Under the pieces are notes generated by a model that made no database searches, was not told where the DNA came from, and saw only the letters and a program-made list of their open reading frames with translations. Positions 11,301-25,906 of a DNA stretch of 64,000 nt are shown here, in pieces. Source of the DNA: Hirundichthys speculiger (lineage: Eukaryota > Chordata > Actinopteri > Beloniformes > Exocoetidae); the NCBI GenBank assembly GCA_018398805.1, contig JAGFBZ010000013.1, positions 110,403 to 174,402 on the forward strand, given 5' to 3'. How positions within the stretch are numbered: position 1 is the stretch's first letter; each line of letters starts with the position of its first letter. Made by a program: the position numbers and the translations under genes.

Positions 11301-14300
11301 CTCTCCGAGTGCTTTTCCAGTTTACTATTATAACAACTTATTTTAAGAGTTAAGCCTTTTTTTTTTTATTGCATTGACAAACTCAGTAATTTGACTAAGC
11401 TCTTCATCTTTTGCTGAAATATTTCAGCCCATTACAACTAAACCTGATCAGAGTGGCAGTGAAGATCCCAATGTTTTAAAAGATAAATATATCAGCCTGA
11501 TCTTTTGCCAAAATTAGATTGAAGAAAATAAACTCCTTGGAGAGATGGTTCCATTTGATGTAGCTGTGAGACATTTAAACTGCACTGACATAAACAGTGG
11601 ATGTTGCTGTTAACCATGACCAAAGCTTTTACATTCTCACACTGGCTTAAATAGGATAAATAGGATGTTAAGTAATTTCCCACCTCCTTTATTTTCAGAG
11701 TTATAAACAAGAAGTAATTTATCAGCTGATTTCCTGACCAGCCTTTCTGCATCATCAGTTCTGCTTCAAATATAGATGATGATCACAGCAAAGTTACTTC
11801 TGTAAATGACTGAAGATGACATGGATAACAGAAAATACGCAGATGAGACAACAGAGAATATTCCAGAGAATTTATGGAGGAAATACACTTTGATCAGACA
11901 GAGAACCCAAACAGAATATACTTAGAAACACAGAGAACATAGAGTCTACGTCTGACACACGTGGAACACAGAGAACACATGCTCTGGATAGCTGAGGTGA
12001 AATCTGATTCTGGTGGAGCCCTGAGCAGGAGACGGCACGTCAGTCTGGAACATTCCTCTGTGAAGGCCAACATCTGGGCTGATAAACTGACCTGATCCCA
12101 GAAATATTCCTCTACAGACCACTAGGGTCCGCTCCAGACCACCAGGGTCCGGCTCTAGACCACTAGGGTCCGGCTCCAGACCACCAGGGTCCGGCTCTAG
12201 ACCACTAGGGTCCGGCTCCAGACCGCCAGGGTCCGGCTCTAGACCACTAGGGTCCGCTCCAGACTACCAGGGTCCGCTCCAGACCACCAGGGTCCAGCTC
12301 CAGACCACCAGGGTCTGGCTCCAGACCACTAGGGTCCGGCTCCAGACCACCAGGGTCCGGCTCTAGACCACTAGGGTCCAGCTCCAGACCACTAGTGTCC
12401 GGCTCCAGACCACTAGGGTCCGGCTCCAGACCACTAGGGTCCGGCTCTAGACCACTAGGGTCCAGCTCCAGACCACTAGGGTCCAGCTCTAGACCACTAG
12501 GGTCCGGCTCCAGACCACTAGGGTCCGGCTCTAGACCACTAGGGTCCAGCTCCAGACCACTAGTGTCCGGCTCCAGACCAGTAGGGTCTGGCTCTAGACC
12601 ACTAGGGTCCAGCTCCAGACCACTAGGGTCCGGGTCCAGACCACTAGGGTCCACTCCAGACCTCTAGGGTCCGCTCCAGACCACTAGGGTCCGGCTCCAG
12701 ACCACTAGGGTCCGCTCCAGACCACTAGGGTCCGCTCTAGACCACCTGGGTCCAGCTCCAGACCACTAGGGTCCGGCTCCAGACCACCAGGGTCTGCTCC
12801 AGACCATTAGGGTCCGGCTCTAGACCACTAGGGTCCAGCTCCAGACCACTAGTGTCCGGCTCCAGACCACTAGGGTCTGGCTCTAGACCACTAGGGTCCA
12901 GCTCCAGACCACTAGGGTCTGGCTCTAGATCACTAGGGTCTGGCTCCAGACCACTAGGGTCTGCTCTAGACCACCAGGGTCCGGCTCCAGACCACCAGGG
13001 TCCGGCTCCAGACCACCAGGGTCCGGCTCCAGACCACTAGGGTCTGGCTCTAGACCACTAGGGTCCGGCTCTAGACCGCCAGGATCTGGCTCTAGACCAC
13101 TAGGGTCTGCTCTACACCACTAGGGTCCGGCTCCAGACCACCAGGGTCTGGCTCCAGACCACTAGGCTCCGGCTCCAGACCACTAGGGTCTGGGTCTAGA
13201 CCACTAGGGTCCGGCTCCAGACCACCAGGGTCCGGCTCTAGACCGCCAGGGTCTGGCTCCAGACCACCAGGGTCCGGCTCCAGACCACTAGGGATCCGGC
13301 TCTAGACCACCAGGGTCCGGCTCCAGACCACCAGGGTCCGGCTCCAGACCACCAGGGTCCGGCTCTAGACCACTAGGGTCCGCTCCAGACCACTAGGGTC
13401 CGGCTCTAGACCACTAGGGTCCGGCTCTAGACCACCAGGGTCTGGCTCCAGACCACTAGGGTCTGCTCTACACCACTAGGGTCCGGCTCCAGACCACCAG
13501 GGTCTGGCTCCAGACCACTAGGCTCCGGCTCCAGACCACTAGGGTCTGGGTCTAGACCACTAGGGTCCGGCTCCAGACCACCAGGGTCCGGCTCTAGACC
13601 ACTAGGGTCTGCTCTACACCACTAGGGTCCGGCTCCAGACCACCAGGGTCTGGCTCCAGACCACTAGGCTCCGGCTCCAGACCACTAGGGTCTGGGTCTA
13701 GACCACTAGGGTCCGGCTCCAGACCACCAGGGTCCGGCTCTAGACCGCCAGGGTCTGGCTCCAGACCACCAGGGTCCGGCTCCAGACCACTAGGGATCCG
13801 GCTCTAGACCACCAGGGTCCGGCTCCAGACCACCAGGGTCCGGCTCCAGACCACCAGGGTCCGGCTCTAGACCACTAGGGTCCGCTCCAGACCACTAGGG
13901 TCCGGCTCTAGACCACTAGGGTCCGGCTCTAGACCACCAGGGTCTGGCTCCAGACCACTAGGGTCTGCTCTACACCACTAGGGTCCGGCTCCAGACCACC
14001 AGGGTCTGGGTCCAGACCACTAGGGTCTGCTCTACACCACTAGGCTCCGGCTCCAGACCACTAGGGTCTGGGTCTAGACCACTAGGGTCCGGCTCCAGAC
14101 CACCAGGGTCCGGCTCTAGACCGCCAGGGTCTGGCTCCAGACCACTAGGGTCTGCTCTAGACCACTAGGGTCCGGCTCCAGACCACCAGGGTCCGGCTCC
14201 AGACCACTAGGGATCCGGCTCTAGACCACCAGGGTCCGGCTCCAGACCACCAGGGTCCGGCTCCAGACCACCAGGGTCCGGCTCTAGACCACTAGGGTCC

Positions 14301-17300
14301 GCTCCAGACCACTAGGGTCCGGCTCTAGACCACTAGGGTCCGGCTCTAGACCACCAGGGTCTGGCTCCAGACCACTAGGGTCCGCTCCAGACCACTAGTG
14401 TCCGGCTCTAGACCACCAGGGTCTGGCTCCAGACCACTAGGGTCCGGCTCTAGACCACTAGGGTCCGGCTCTAGACCACCAGGGTCTGGCTCCAGACCAC
14501 TAGGGTCCGCTCCAGACCACTAGGGTCCGGCTCTAGACCACCAGGGTCTGGCTCCAGACCACTAGGGTCCAGCTCCAGACCACTAGGGTCTGCTCTAGAC
14601 CACCAGGGTCTGGCTCCAGACCACTAGGGTCCGGCTCTAGATCACTAGGGTCCGGCTCTAGACCACCAGGGTCCGGCTCCAGACCACCAGGGTCCGGCTC
14701 CAGACCACCAGGGTCCGGCTCCAGACCACCAGGGTCCGGCTCCAGACCACTAGGGTCCGGCTCCAGACCACCAGGGTCCGGCTCTAGACCACCAGGGTCT
14801 GGCTCCAGACCACTAGGGTCGGCTCCAGACCACTAGGGTCCGGCTCCAGACCACTAGGGTCCGGCTCCAGACCACCAGGGTCAGCTCCAGACCACTAGGG
14901 TCCAGCTCCAGACCACCAGGGTCCGGCTCTAGACCGCCAGGGTCTGTCTCCAGACCACCAGGGTCAGCTCCAGACCACTAGGGTCCGGCTCCAGACCACT
15001 AGGGTCCGGCTCCAGTAATGAGTCAGTCTCCACCGACATCCACGTTAAAATGTCCAACTTTACAGCAGAAACAAACATATTTACAGTCTGGTACAAAAAC
15101 TAAATAGTTTAAAATTCAAAAACAAATTGTTCAATCCTAAAAGATTATTATAAGGGTTATAACTGAATTTACACTTATACATTGAAGTATTCATTTAAAA
15201 TTACTGTCATTTATATATATATTTATTCAATTTTTTTATATTTTTATATAATATTTTTATATTATTTTGTGTCCACAGCTAGATTTCATATCCATGAAGA
15301 ATTTACTGGGAAATTTTAACGTCAATCAGCAGGTCCAGTTATATATTGAGCCAGTGGTGTGCAAACTGTGGTATGCGTACCACCAGTGGTACGTGACCGC
15401 TCTCTGGTGAACTTTCCACATTTTTTCTGCATTTTTACTTAAAAAAAAAAAAATCGGAACCATACGATGCCTTATAAATACAACATTTCAAACGAAATGT
15501 CTAGCTTGAGATAATTAAAATTGTGTCTTTTAAAAAATATTTGCTGCAAATGTACTATGCTTACGTAGGCACGTACAGGCTGCACGGAATCATGGGATCA
15601 CTTCAAGTTGTTGGTGTTAGCAGGGGAAACGTAAATGCGAAGGGTAAATAAATGTAATGTTATAACCTCAAAATAAGTTTAAAAGTGTGGCTAAGTGGAG
15701 GGAAAAAGACAGATAAAAGAAAAGTTGCAGATCAGGATGGAGAGGATAACGGTTCGAGCAATGTGGACGCAGAACCGAGTACTTCAAGTGTCAACGGAAG
15801 ATGCAACGCTGACCCTGAAATACAGAACAGAAAGCGTCTAAAAGCTGCACGAAAATATGACCCAACATATCTCAAACTGGGGTTCTTTTGGAGCGGGACC
15901 GAGGAAGAACCAAAGCCACAATGTGTTGTGTTCTGAAGTAGAGACAGGAACAGCCCTCTCATTACGTATGCAGATATTCATATTCAGCAACATGCTGGTA
16001 TCTCTGTGGTTCATTCTGATATCTGTGTTAACAACAAACTTGATTTAAGGAGGAACATTACTAAAGACCCTTTGCAGTTTGTTTTATTTGTCGACCAGAT
16101 TAGGAGCAGGATTTCATTCAGTTGCAGTGCAGATGTAACAACTGTTGAGTGTGTTTATTTTCTCTTTATGAAAGTATGAGTATGTGAGAACTGTTGGACA
16201 GAGTTGTAAATGTCTGATTTAGTAAAATAACACTTCAGGTAATAAACAACCACAATAAGGAATAAACATCTCTCCTGTGAATTTAAATCGAATTAAGAAG
16301 GTCCATCCATCTATCCATCGATGGATGGATGGATGGATATATGGCTATATTTCTAAAACTGGTCATCATGGTGGTACTCAGAGAGCTGAACAGTTTCTCA
16401 GGAGGTACGCAGGATTAAAAGTTTGAGAACCACGGTATTAAAGCATTAATCTAAGCATAATTCAAGGTGGTTTGTTTTTTGAGTGACAGCTACATTGGAG
16501 ACAGTAGTGTCAAACAGCTCACTGTCACTTTAACTTTTGAGCATATTTTTAGTGAAGTTGACTTCTGAGCTGTGAATAAAGACCTAATCACACAATAATC
16601 ATTCCTATTTTAAAGATAATATGGCTTGTTGTGATATTAATATTACTAACTGTTGACTTTGAGGGATATGATGGAGATGGCGATAAAACAGGAGATGGCT
16701 AAGCCCTAACCCCTAACCCTAACCCCCCTAACCCTAACCCTAACCCTAAAACCCTAAACCTAACCCTATAACCGAACCCTAACCCCTAACCCGCCCTAAC
16801 CCTAACCTAACCCTAACCCTAACCCTAACCCTAACCCTAACCCCTAAAACCCTAACCCTAACCCCTAACCCCCTAACCCTAACCCTAACCCTAACCCTAA
16901 CCCTAACCGAAACCTAACCCTAACCCTAACCTAACCCTAACCCTAACCCTAACCCCTAACCCTAACCCTAACCCTAACCCTAACCCTACCCTAACCCTAA
17001 CCCTAACCCTAACCCTAACCCTAACCCTAACCCTAACCCTAACCCCTAACCCTAACCCTTAACTCTAACCCTAACCCTAACCCTAACCCCTAAACCTAAC
17101 CCTAACCCTAACCCTAACCCAGGGTCAGTAGATGATTGGCTGACCTGTGGACGTGGCCACGTCAGCAGTCGTGGGCTGAGGTGGTCCCACTTCAGTTCCC
17201 TGTTGAACACCTTCCTCCCTGCAGCCTTCTTCAGGCTGCAGTCCCAACGCCCAGAGCCGCCCAGCTGGGCCGAGGCTTGACCAGCAACACGAGGCTGCAG

Positions 17301-18265
17301 GAACTTTGGTGCAGCTCAACAGGCCCAGCAGCCCTAATTTCAGCTCTGACAGTACTTGTGTCAGTCATTTTTCAGTCACGATATCGGAAGCTCAGACGAA
17401 ACATTCATTCGTACATTCAGAGCAAATGTATTGCGAATGAATTTATATGATTTGAATAACTTTTTAAAATGTGTTACCATCGGATTAATGTATCTACCAT
17501 TAAAGAAATAATTTAATAATTGAAAATTATGTGGCATCAATTCAGCATCATGAATATTAAGAATCAGAGTTTTCCTTGTCTGATTCAGGACTTTGGTTTG
17601 ATTCTCAATATACATGTCGTTGAATTGACGCCAGACTTTCACATGTGGTACAAATACTGGAGGAAATGATTCCTACCGTTTGGAACTTAACTGCATCTCC
17701 TCCAACTATCTCCAAAGGATAAAACCTCAGAAAAGTGCGTAAAGCAGCTATGAAATGTGCGTGGAGCACCGCGCCTTCTGACGTTCATTTCCCTTGTAGT
17801 ACATCCGAACCTTCGAGTGGATAGTCAATCAATCAATCAATCATACTTTATTTATAGAGCACTTTTCATGCAGACAGGAGCAGCTCAAAGTGCTTTACAT
17901 AAAAACAATACAGGAAACAATTAACACAAATGACCCCCCCCCCCCCCATACACACACACACACATATAAAAAACATAGAATTTAAGAATTGTGAGGAAGA
18001 ATGGTGAGGGGAAACGCCATCTCACACTCGCTACTTTGAAGTGGGGAAACACCTGAGGGAAAGATACTTGATAAGATAACTATATTGCCTAAAATTTGAC
18101 ATACAGAACCTTTTTGTGCTTAGGTGAAGTTAGTGAAATGAGGCCCCTGGTCTCCTGGGTTCTGCGCTGGTCTTCTACTTAGTGGAGGTGTGGCCTTTGT
18201 AGGGGTCGCGGCCTTGTGGTCATTGGTATGATTTGGGTTGGTCTGTCCCGTTGTAGTGTAGTGTA

Positions 18266-18342
<77 letters not shown>

Positions 18343-19292
18343 GTGGTACCTCTACTTATGAAATTAATTGGTTCTGGAAGTAGTTTCGTAACATGAAAAT
18401 TTCGTAAGTAGAGATGCAATGCCCTAATCTGTTCCAAGCCCCCCAAAAACTCGAACATATTTGTTTTAAATCAGTTATAAATAATACATGAAATTACATA
18501 AAAACCTGTAAGAAACACATGTTAGAACTAGAAAAGCACTCTGAGAGCACAGACCTCCGCCAAGCGCAACAATTCCCCCATATAGCGATTTACAGATTGC
18601 GATAAAATCCGCCTTCTGGATCAGATCTGGATCAGCCTTTGAAAATTTGATAGAGGTTCCCATTGTCAATCCCTGAGTGAAATTTCATGAGTTTTGGGCA
18701 ATAATTAACAAAGATATTGAGAAACAAAGTTTTTGGCCCCATTGACCGCAATGTTATCAACAATTTGAAAGTGATCCAGAATCCAGGATTTCTTCCGGAT
18801 CACACCCATATTGAAATCAGTTCTTCCTTTTCACATTTCTGACAACTCCTGAAAATTTCATCAAAATCCATCCAAAACATTTTGAGTTATCTTGTACACA
18901 GACAGACAGACAGATAATCGCCTGCAAAAACATAACCTCCTTGGTGGAGGTAAAAAATTGTTTGTTTACCTGGTTGCTGGGTTACGCTCATACAGATAAG
19001 GGGCCCTCCTAGCCAATGGGATGCCAGGAAGATGCTAAGCAATAGCCAATGGCAGAGCAGCTCGGACGCACCGCTTTCAAACTGAGATACAGAGCCGACA
19101 GCTATGTTTACGTTCAGTAAACTCTGGGAGCTGCGAGTAGCAGCGCTACTGGATTTATGACTTTAGTATCCTGAAATTTCTTTCGTAACGAGAGGCAATA
19201 TTTTCCCGTTGAGGCGTTTCGTAACCTGAAAATTTTGTATGTAGAAATGTCCGTAAGTAGAGGTACCACTGTATACACACACACACACACAC

Positions 19293-19329
<37 letters not shown>

Positions 19330-22300
19330 TATTATTATTTATCAAATATCCTCCCCCCGTCAGTACGTTCGAACTTCTGGGAGGACAAAGTTTGGACTTT
19401 CTACAGTTGGATCATCAGTCAGGGCTGTTCAGTTAATTTGGAATTGGAGCCGCATCACGAGTCTGAGACAAAATAAGGGGGGGTATGATATCACAATAAA
19501 AAATAAACAACATACTCAAATAGTCAATAGATATTGTATTTTATAAATGCAGAACATGTGAACATAAATCCACACATTAACTACTTATGTTTTAACTCTT
19601 GTCCAAATATTTAAGACTGCACTTGTTTAAGTGAGAGGTAACAGAACTATATAACCAAAAAGTGCATAGTGTGGTACAGAAAATAATTACACAACAGTGC
19701 AGCAACATCTTATTTGCTTTACTAACATGCCTTGCATGAAGTTTGGCAACACTTGCATTTACATTTGACCAGTGAGAGAAATGGCATTACTCAGAAAGCA
19801 AACAGTGGCAGTAAACTCACTGCTTTCTATTAGAGACAGAAAGCTGGCGGCTTTTTTTTTTTATTTTGAAGCCGCAGAAACATCAGAATCTCTCAGTTCA
19901 CAAAAACGCTTCAATGCGTTTCCTTTGCCCTGTGGAAAAGTCGAGTTGAAGTTAGCATGAGCTGTGTTGAAATGTCTTCTCAAATTATATTCCTTACACA
20001 CAGCGATGCAGTCGTTGCATATTAAGCACATAGGATATTTTTCGGTCCATTCATTGTTGAATTGCCTGTTCTCTGCATCGACTTTTCGCTTTTTTAAATG
20101 TGGCGAGAGACATTTTTACCCTGTTAGCCAAACTTCATTGTCGTAAGAAAAAAAAAAGAGCGGTCAGGGGTCAGAGCGCGCGGCAAATGGCGATATTTGA
20201 TTGGTTATGTGAAGTCCCCCAAAAATATATGTCTGTCAAAAACATTTTACCTGAGTTCTCATAATCACTTAAACGCGCACATATCGCCCCCCCACAGCAT
20301 GAGATGACGTACAATTATTCATAGCCGTGCACTATAAGAGTACATTCTGAGGGCCAGTATAATGTCTCGGCCCGGGGGCTGCCATTTGAAGAGCCCGGGT
20401 GTACGTGATAGCATCACAGCTCAGTGAACACATATTGATCAACATCAACAATTTAGCTGAGCATAAAAGAAACAATCTGAAGTTTCATAAATTTGAAGTT
20501 AGTAGAACTATTAAAACTACATAGTTTTAAGGCACCTCAAAACTACATTTCACTCCAAAATAACAAAGTTATAATGCCTTTTACGCTGTTGATGATTTAG
20601 ACCCTGGATACAATTGCTGCTGAATTTTGAACCTGTAGACAACTACTGTTGAAGTTAGACCCTGTATGTGACTGTTAATGAATTTAGACCCTGCATTCGG
20701 CTGTTGTTGAATTTAGACCCGGTACACAGCTGTGGCTGAAATTCGACCGTGTATACGACTGTTGTTTAATTAATCACTGCACGCAACCGTTGTTGAATTT
20801 TGATCCTGCAAATGGCTATGTTTGAGTTTAAGACCCTGTATACTGCTGTTTTTGAATTTAGATACTATATATGACTGTTTTTGAATTTGGACCCTGCATT
20901 CGGCTGTTGTTGTTAGACCCTGTACACAGCTGTAGGCTGAATGTCAACCGTGTATACGACTGTTATTTAAGCAATCACTGCATGCAACTGTTGTTGAATT
21001 TAGACCCTGTGTGTGACTGTTAATGAATTTAGACGCTGTATACTGCTGTTTTTGAATTTAGATACTATATATGGCTGTTGTTGAATTTAGAACCTGCATT
21101 CGGCTGTTGTTGAATTTAGACCCTGTACACAGCTGTAGGCTGAATTTCAACCGTGTATACGACGGTTATTTAAGTAATCACTGCATGCAACTGTTGTTGA
21201 ATTTCGACCCTGCTTATGGCTGTTGTTGAATTTAGACCCTGCATATGGCTGAGTTTAAATGTTGACTCTGTATACCGCTGTTTGAATTTAGACCCTATAT
21301 ATGACTCTGTTTGAATTTGGACCCTGGATACAGTTGTTGTTGAATTTAGACCCTGTTTATGACTGTTGTTGCCTTTAGACTCTGTATACAACTGTTAGGG
21401 TTAGCCTGCATTTTGGCTTTTGTTGAATTTCGACCCTGTACACGACTGTTGTTGAATTTCGACCCTATACACAGCTATGGTTGAATTTCAACTCTGTATA
21501 CCACAGTTTGAATTNGGGTCTGACCACTAGGGTCCGGCTCCAGACCACCAGGGTCCGGCTCTAGACCACTAGGGTCCAGGGTCTGGCTCCAGACCACCAG
21601 GGTCCGGCTCCAGACCACTAGGGATCCGGCTCTAGACCACCAGGGTCCGGCTCCAGACCACCAGGGTCCGGCTCCAGACCACCAGGGTCCGGCTCTAGAC
21701 CACTAGGGTCCGGACCACTCCAGACCACTAGGGGTCCGGCTCTAGACCACTAGGGTCCGGCTCTAGACCACTAGGGTCAGACCACTAGGTCTGGCTCCAG
21801 ACCACTAGGGTCTGCTCTAGACACCACTAGGGGTCCGGCTCCAGACCACCAGGGTCTGGGTCCAGACCACTAGGGTCTGCTCTAGACCACCACTAGGGTC
21901 TCCGGCTCCAGACCACTAGGGTCTGGGTCTAGACCACTAGGGTCCGGCTCCAGACCACCAGGGTCCGGCTCTAGACCGCCAGGGTCTGGCTCCAGACCAC
22001 TAGGGTCCGGCTCTCCAGACCACTAGGGTCCGGCTCCAGACCACCAGGGTCCGGCTCCAGACCACTAGGGATCCGGCTCTAGACCACCAGGGTCCGGCTC
22101 CAGACCACCAGGGTCCGGCTCCAGACCACCAGGGTCCGGCTCTAGACCACTAGGGTCCGCTCCAGACCACTAGGGTCCGGCTCTAGACCACTAGGGTCCG
22201 GCTCTAGACCACCAGGGTCTGGCTCCAGACCACTAGGGTCCGCTCCAGACCACTAGTGGTCCGGCTCTAGACCACCAGGGTCTGGCTCCAGACCACTAGG

Positions 22301-25300
22301 GTCCGGCTCTAGACCACTAGGGTCCGGCTCTAGACCACCAGGGTCTGGCTCCAGACCACTAGGGTCCGCTCCAGACCACTAGGGTCCGGCTCTAGACCAC
22401 CAGGGTCTGGCTCCAGACCACTAGGGTCCAGCTCCAGACCACTAGGGTCTGCTCTAGACCACCAGGGTCTGGCTCCAGACCACTAGGGTCCGGCTCTAGA
22501 TCACTAGGGTCCGGCTCTAGACCACCAGGGTCCGGCTCCAGACCACCAGGGTCCGGCTCCAGACCACCAGGGTCCGGCTCCAGACCACTAGGGTCCGGCT
22601 CCAGACCACTAGGGTCCGGCTCCAGACCACCAGGGTCCGGCTCTAGACCACCAGGGTCTGGCTCCAGACCACTAGGGTCCGGCTCCAGACCACTAGGGTC
22701 CGGCTCCAGACCACTAGGGTCCGGCTCCAGACCACCAGGGTCAGCTCCAGACCACTAGGGTCCAGCTCCAGACCACCAGGGTCCGGCTCTAGACCGCCAG
22801 GGTCTGTCTCCAGACCACCAGGGTCAGCTCCAGACCACTAGGGTCCGGCTCCAGACCACTAGGGTCCGGCTCCAGTAATGAGTCAGTCTCCACCGACATC
22901 CACGTTAAAATGTCCAACTTTACAGCAGAAACAAACATATTTACAGTCTGGTACAAAAACTAAATAGTTTAAAATTCAAAAACAAATTGTTCAATCCTAA
23001 AAGATTATTATAAGGGTTATAACTGAATTTACACTTATACATTGAAGTATTCATTTAAAAATTACTGTCATTTATATATATATTTATTCAATTTTTTTAT
23101 ATTTTTATATAATATTTTATATTATTTTGTGTCCACAGCTAGATTTCATATCCATGAAGAATTTACTGGGAAATTTTAACGTCAATCAGCAGGTCCAGTT
23201 ATATATTGAGCCAGTGGTGTGCAAACTGTGGTATGCGTACCACCAGTGGTACGTGACCGCTCTCTGGTGAACTTTCCACATTTTTTCTGCATTTTTACTT
23301 AAAAAAAAAAAAAATCGGAACCATACGATGCCTTATAAATACAACATTTCAAACGAAATGTCTAGCTTGAGATAATTAAAATTGTGTCTTTTAAAAAATA
23401 TTTGCTGCAAATGTACTATGCTTACGTAGGCACGTACAGGCTGCACGGAATCATGGGATCACTTCAAGTTGTTGGTGTTAGCAGGGGAAACGTAAATGCG
23501 AAGGGTAAATAAATGTAATGTTATAACCTCAAAATAAGTTTAAAAGTGTGGCTAAGTGGAGGGAAAAAGACAGATAAAAGAAAAGTTGCAGATCAGGATG
23601 GAGAGGATAACGGTTCGAGCAATGTGGACGCAGAACCGAGTACTTCAAGTGTCAACGGAAGATGCAACGCTGACCCTGAAATACAGAACAGAAAGCGTCT
23701 AAAAGCTGCACGAAAATATGACCCAACATATCTCAAACTGGGGTTCTTTTGGAGCGGGAGCCGAGGACCGAGGAAGAACCAAAGCCACAATGTGTTGTGT
23801 TCTGAAGTAGAGACAGGAACAGCCCTCTCATTACGTATGCAGATTATTCATATTCAGCAACATGCTGGTATCTCTGTGGTTCATTCTGATATCTGTGTTA
23901 ACAACAAACTTGATTTAAGGAGGAACATTACTAAAGACCCTTTGCAGTTTGTTTTATTTGTCGACCAGATTAGGAGCAGGATTTCATTCAGTTGCAGTGC
24001 AGATGTAACAACTGTTGAGTGTGTTTATTTTCTCTTTATGAAAGTATGAGTATGTGAGAACTGTTGGACAGAGTTGTAAATGTCTGATTTAGTAAAATAA
24101 CACTTCAGGTAATAAACAACCACAATAAGGAATAAACATCTCTCCTGTGAATTTAAATCGAATTAAGAAGGTCCATCCATCTATCCATCGATGGATGGAT
24201 GGATGGATATATGGCTATATTTCTAAAACTGGTCATCATGGTGGTACTCAGAGAGCTGAACAGTTTCTCAGGAGGTACGCAGGATTAAAAGTTTGAGAAC
24301 CACGGTATTAAAGCATTAATCTAAGCATAATTCAAGGTGGTTTGTTTTTTGAGTGACAGCTACATTGGAGACAGTAGTGTCAAACAGCTCACTGTCACTT
24401 TAACTTTTGAGCATATTTTTAGTGAAGTTGACTTCTGAGCTGTGAATAAAGACCTAATCACACAATAATCATTCCTATTTTAAAGATAATATGGCTTGTT
24501 GTGATATTAATATTACTAACTGTTGACTTTGAGGGATATGGAGGAGATGGCGATAAAACAGCGTGTAACCCTAACCCCTAACCCTAACCCTAACCCTTAA
24601 CTCTAACCCTAACCCTAACCCTAACCCCCTAACCCTAACCCCTAACCCTAACCCTAGCCCCTAACCCTAACCCTAACCCCCTAACCCTAACCCAGGGTCA
24701 GTAGATGATTGGCTGACCTGTGGGCGTGGCCAAATCAGCAGTCGTGGGCTGAGGTGGTCCCACTTCAGTTCCCTGTTGAACACCTTCCTCCCTGCAGCCT
24801 TCGTCAGGTTGCAGTCCCAACGGCCAGAGCCGCCCAGCTGGGCCGAGGCTTGACCAGCAACACGAGGCTGCAGGAACTTTGGTGCAGCTCAACAGGCCCA
24901 GCAGCCCTAATTTCAGCTCTGACAGTACTTGTGTCAGACATTTTTCAGTCACGATATCGGAAGCTCAGACGAAACATTCATTCGTACATTCAGAGCAAAT
25001 GTATTGCGAATGAATTTATATGATTTGAATAACTTTTTAAAATGTGTTACCATCGGATTAATGTATCTACCATTAAAGAAATAATTTAATAATTGAAAAT
25101 GATGTGGCATCAATTCAGCATCATGAATATTAAGAATCAGAGTTTTTCTTGTCTGATTCAGGACTTTGGTTTGATTCTCAATATACATGTTGTTGAATTG
25201 ACGCCAGACTTTCACATGTGGTTCAAATACTGGAGGAAATGATTCCTACCGTTTGGAACTTCACTGCATCTCCTCTAACTATCTCCAAAGGATAAAACCT

Positions 25301-25839
25301 CAGAAAAGTGCGTAAAGCAGCTATGAAATGTGCGTGGAGCACCGCGCCTTCTGACGTTCATTTCCCTTGTAGTACATCCGAACCTTCGAGTGGATAATCA
25401 ATCAATCAATCAATCATACTTTATTTATAGAGCACTTTTCATGCAGACAGGAGCAGCTCAAAGTGCTTTACATAAAAACAATACAGGAAACAATTAACAC
25501 AAATGACCCCCCCCCCCCCACCCCCATACACACACACACATATATAAAAACATAGAATTTAAGAATTGTGAGGAAGAATGGTGAGGAAACGCCATCTCAC
25601 ACTCGCTACTTTGAAGTGGGGAAACACCTGAGGGAAAATACTTGATAAGATAACTATATTGCCTAAAATTTGACATACAGAACCTTTTTGTGCTTAGGTG
25701 AAGTTAGTGAAATGAGGCCCCTGGTCTCCTGGGTTCTGCGCTGGTCTTCTACTTAGTGGAGGTGTGGCCTTTGTAGGGGTCGTGGCCTTGTGGTTATTGG
25801 TATGATTTGGGTTGGTCTGTCCTGTAGTAGTGTAGTGTA

Positions 25840-25906
<67 letters not shown>

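Noticed and set aside
12247..13040. Proteins of GLEPDPS or SGSRPLG repeats on both strands
   Set aside because: The 21-bp unit equals seven codons and lacks stops in these frames. The open frames are a direct result of the repeat and end where 19-bp variants occur.
17136..17642. Possible exons in the spacer after the telomere repeat (104- and 88-codon frames)
   Set aside because: Present in both copies but on overlapping opposite strands, with no recognised domain and low-complexity neighbours.
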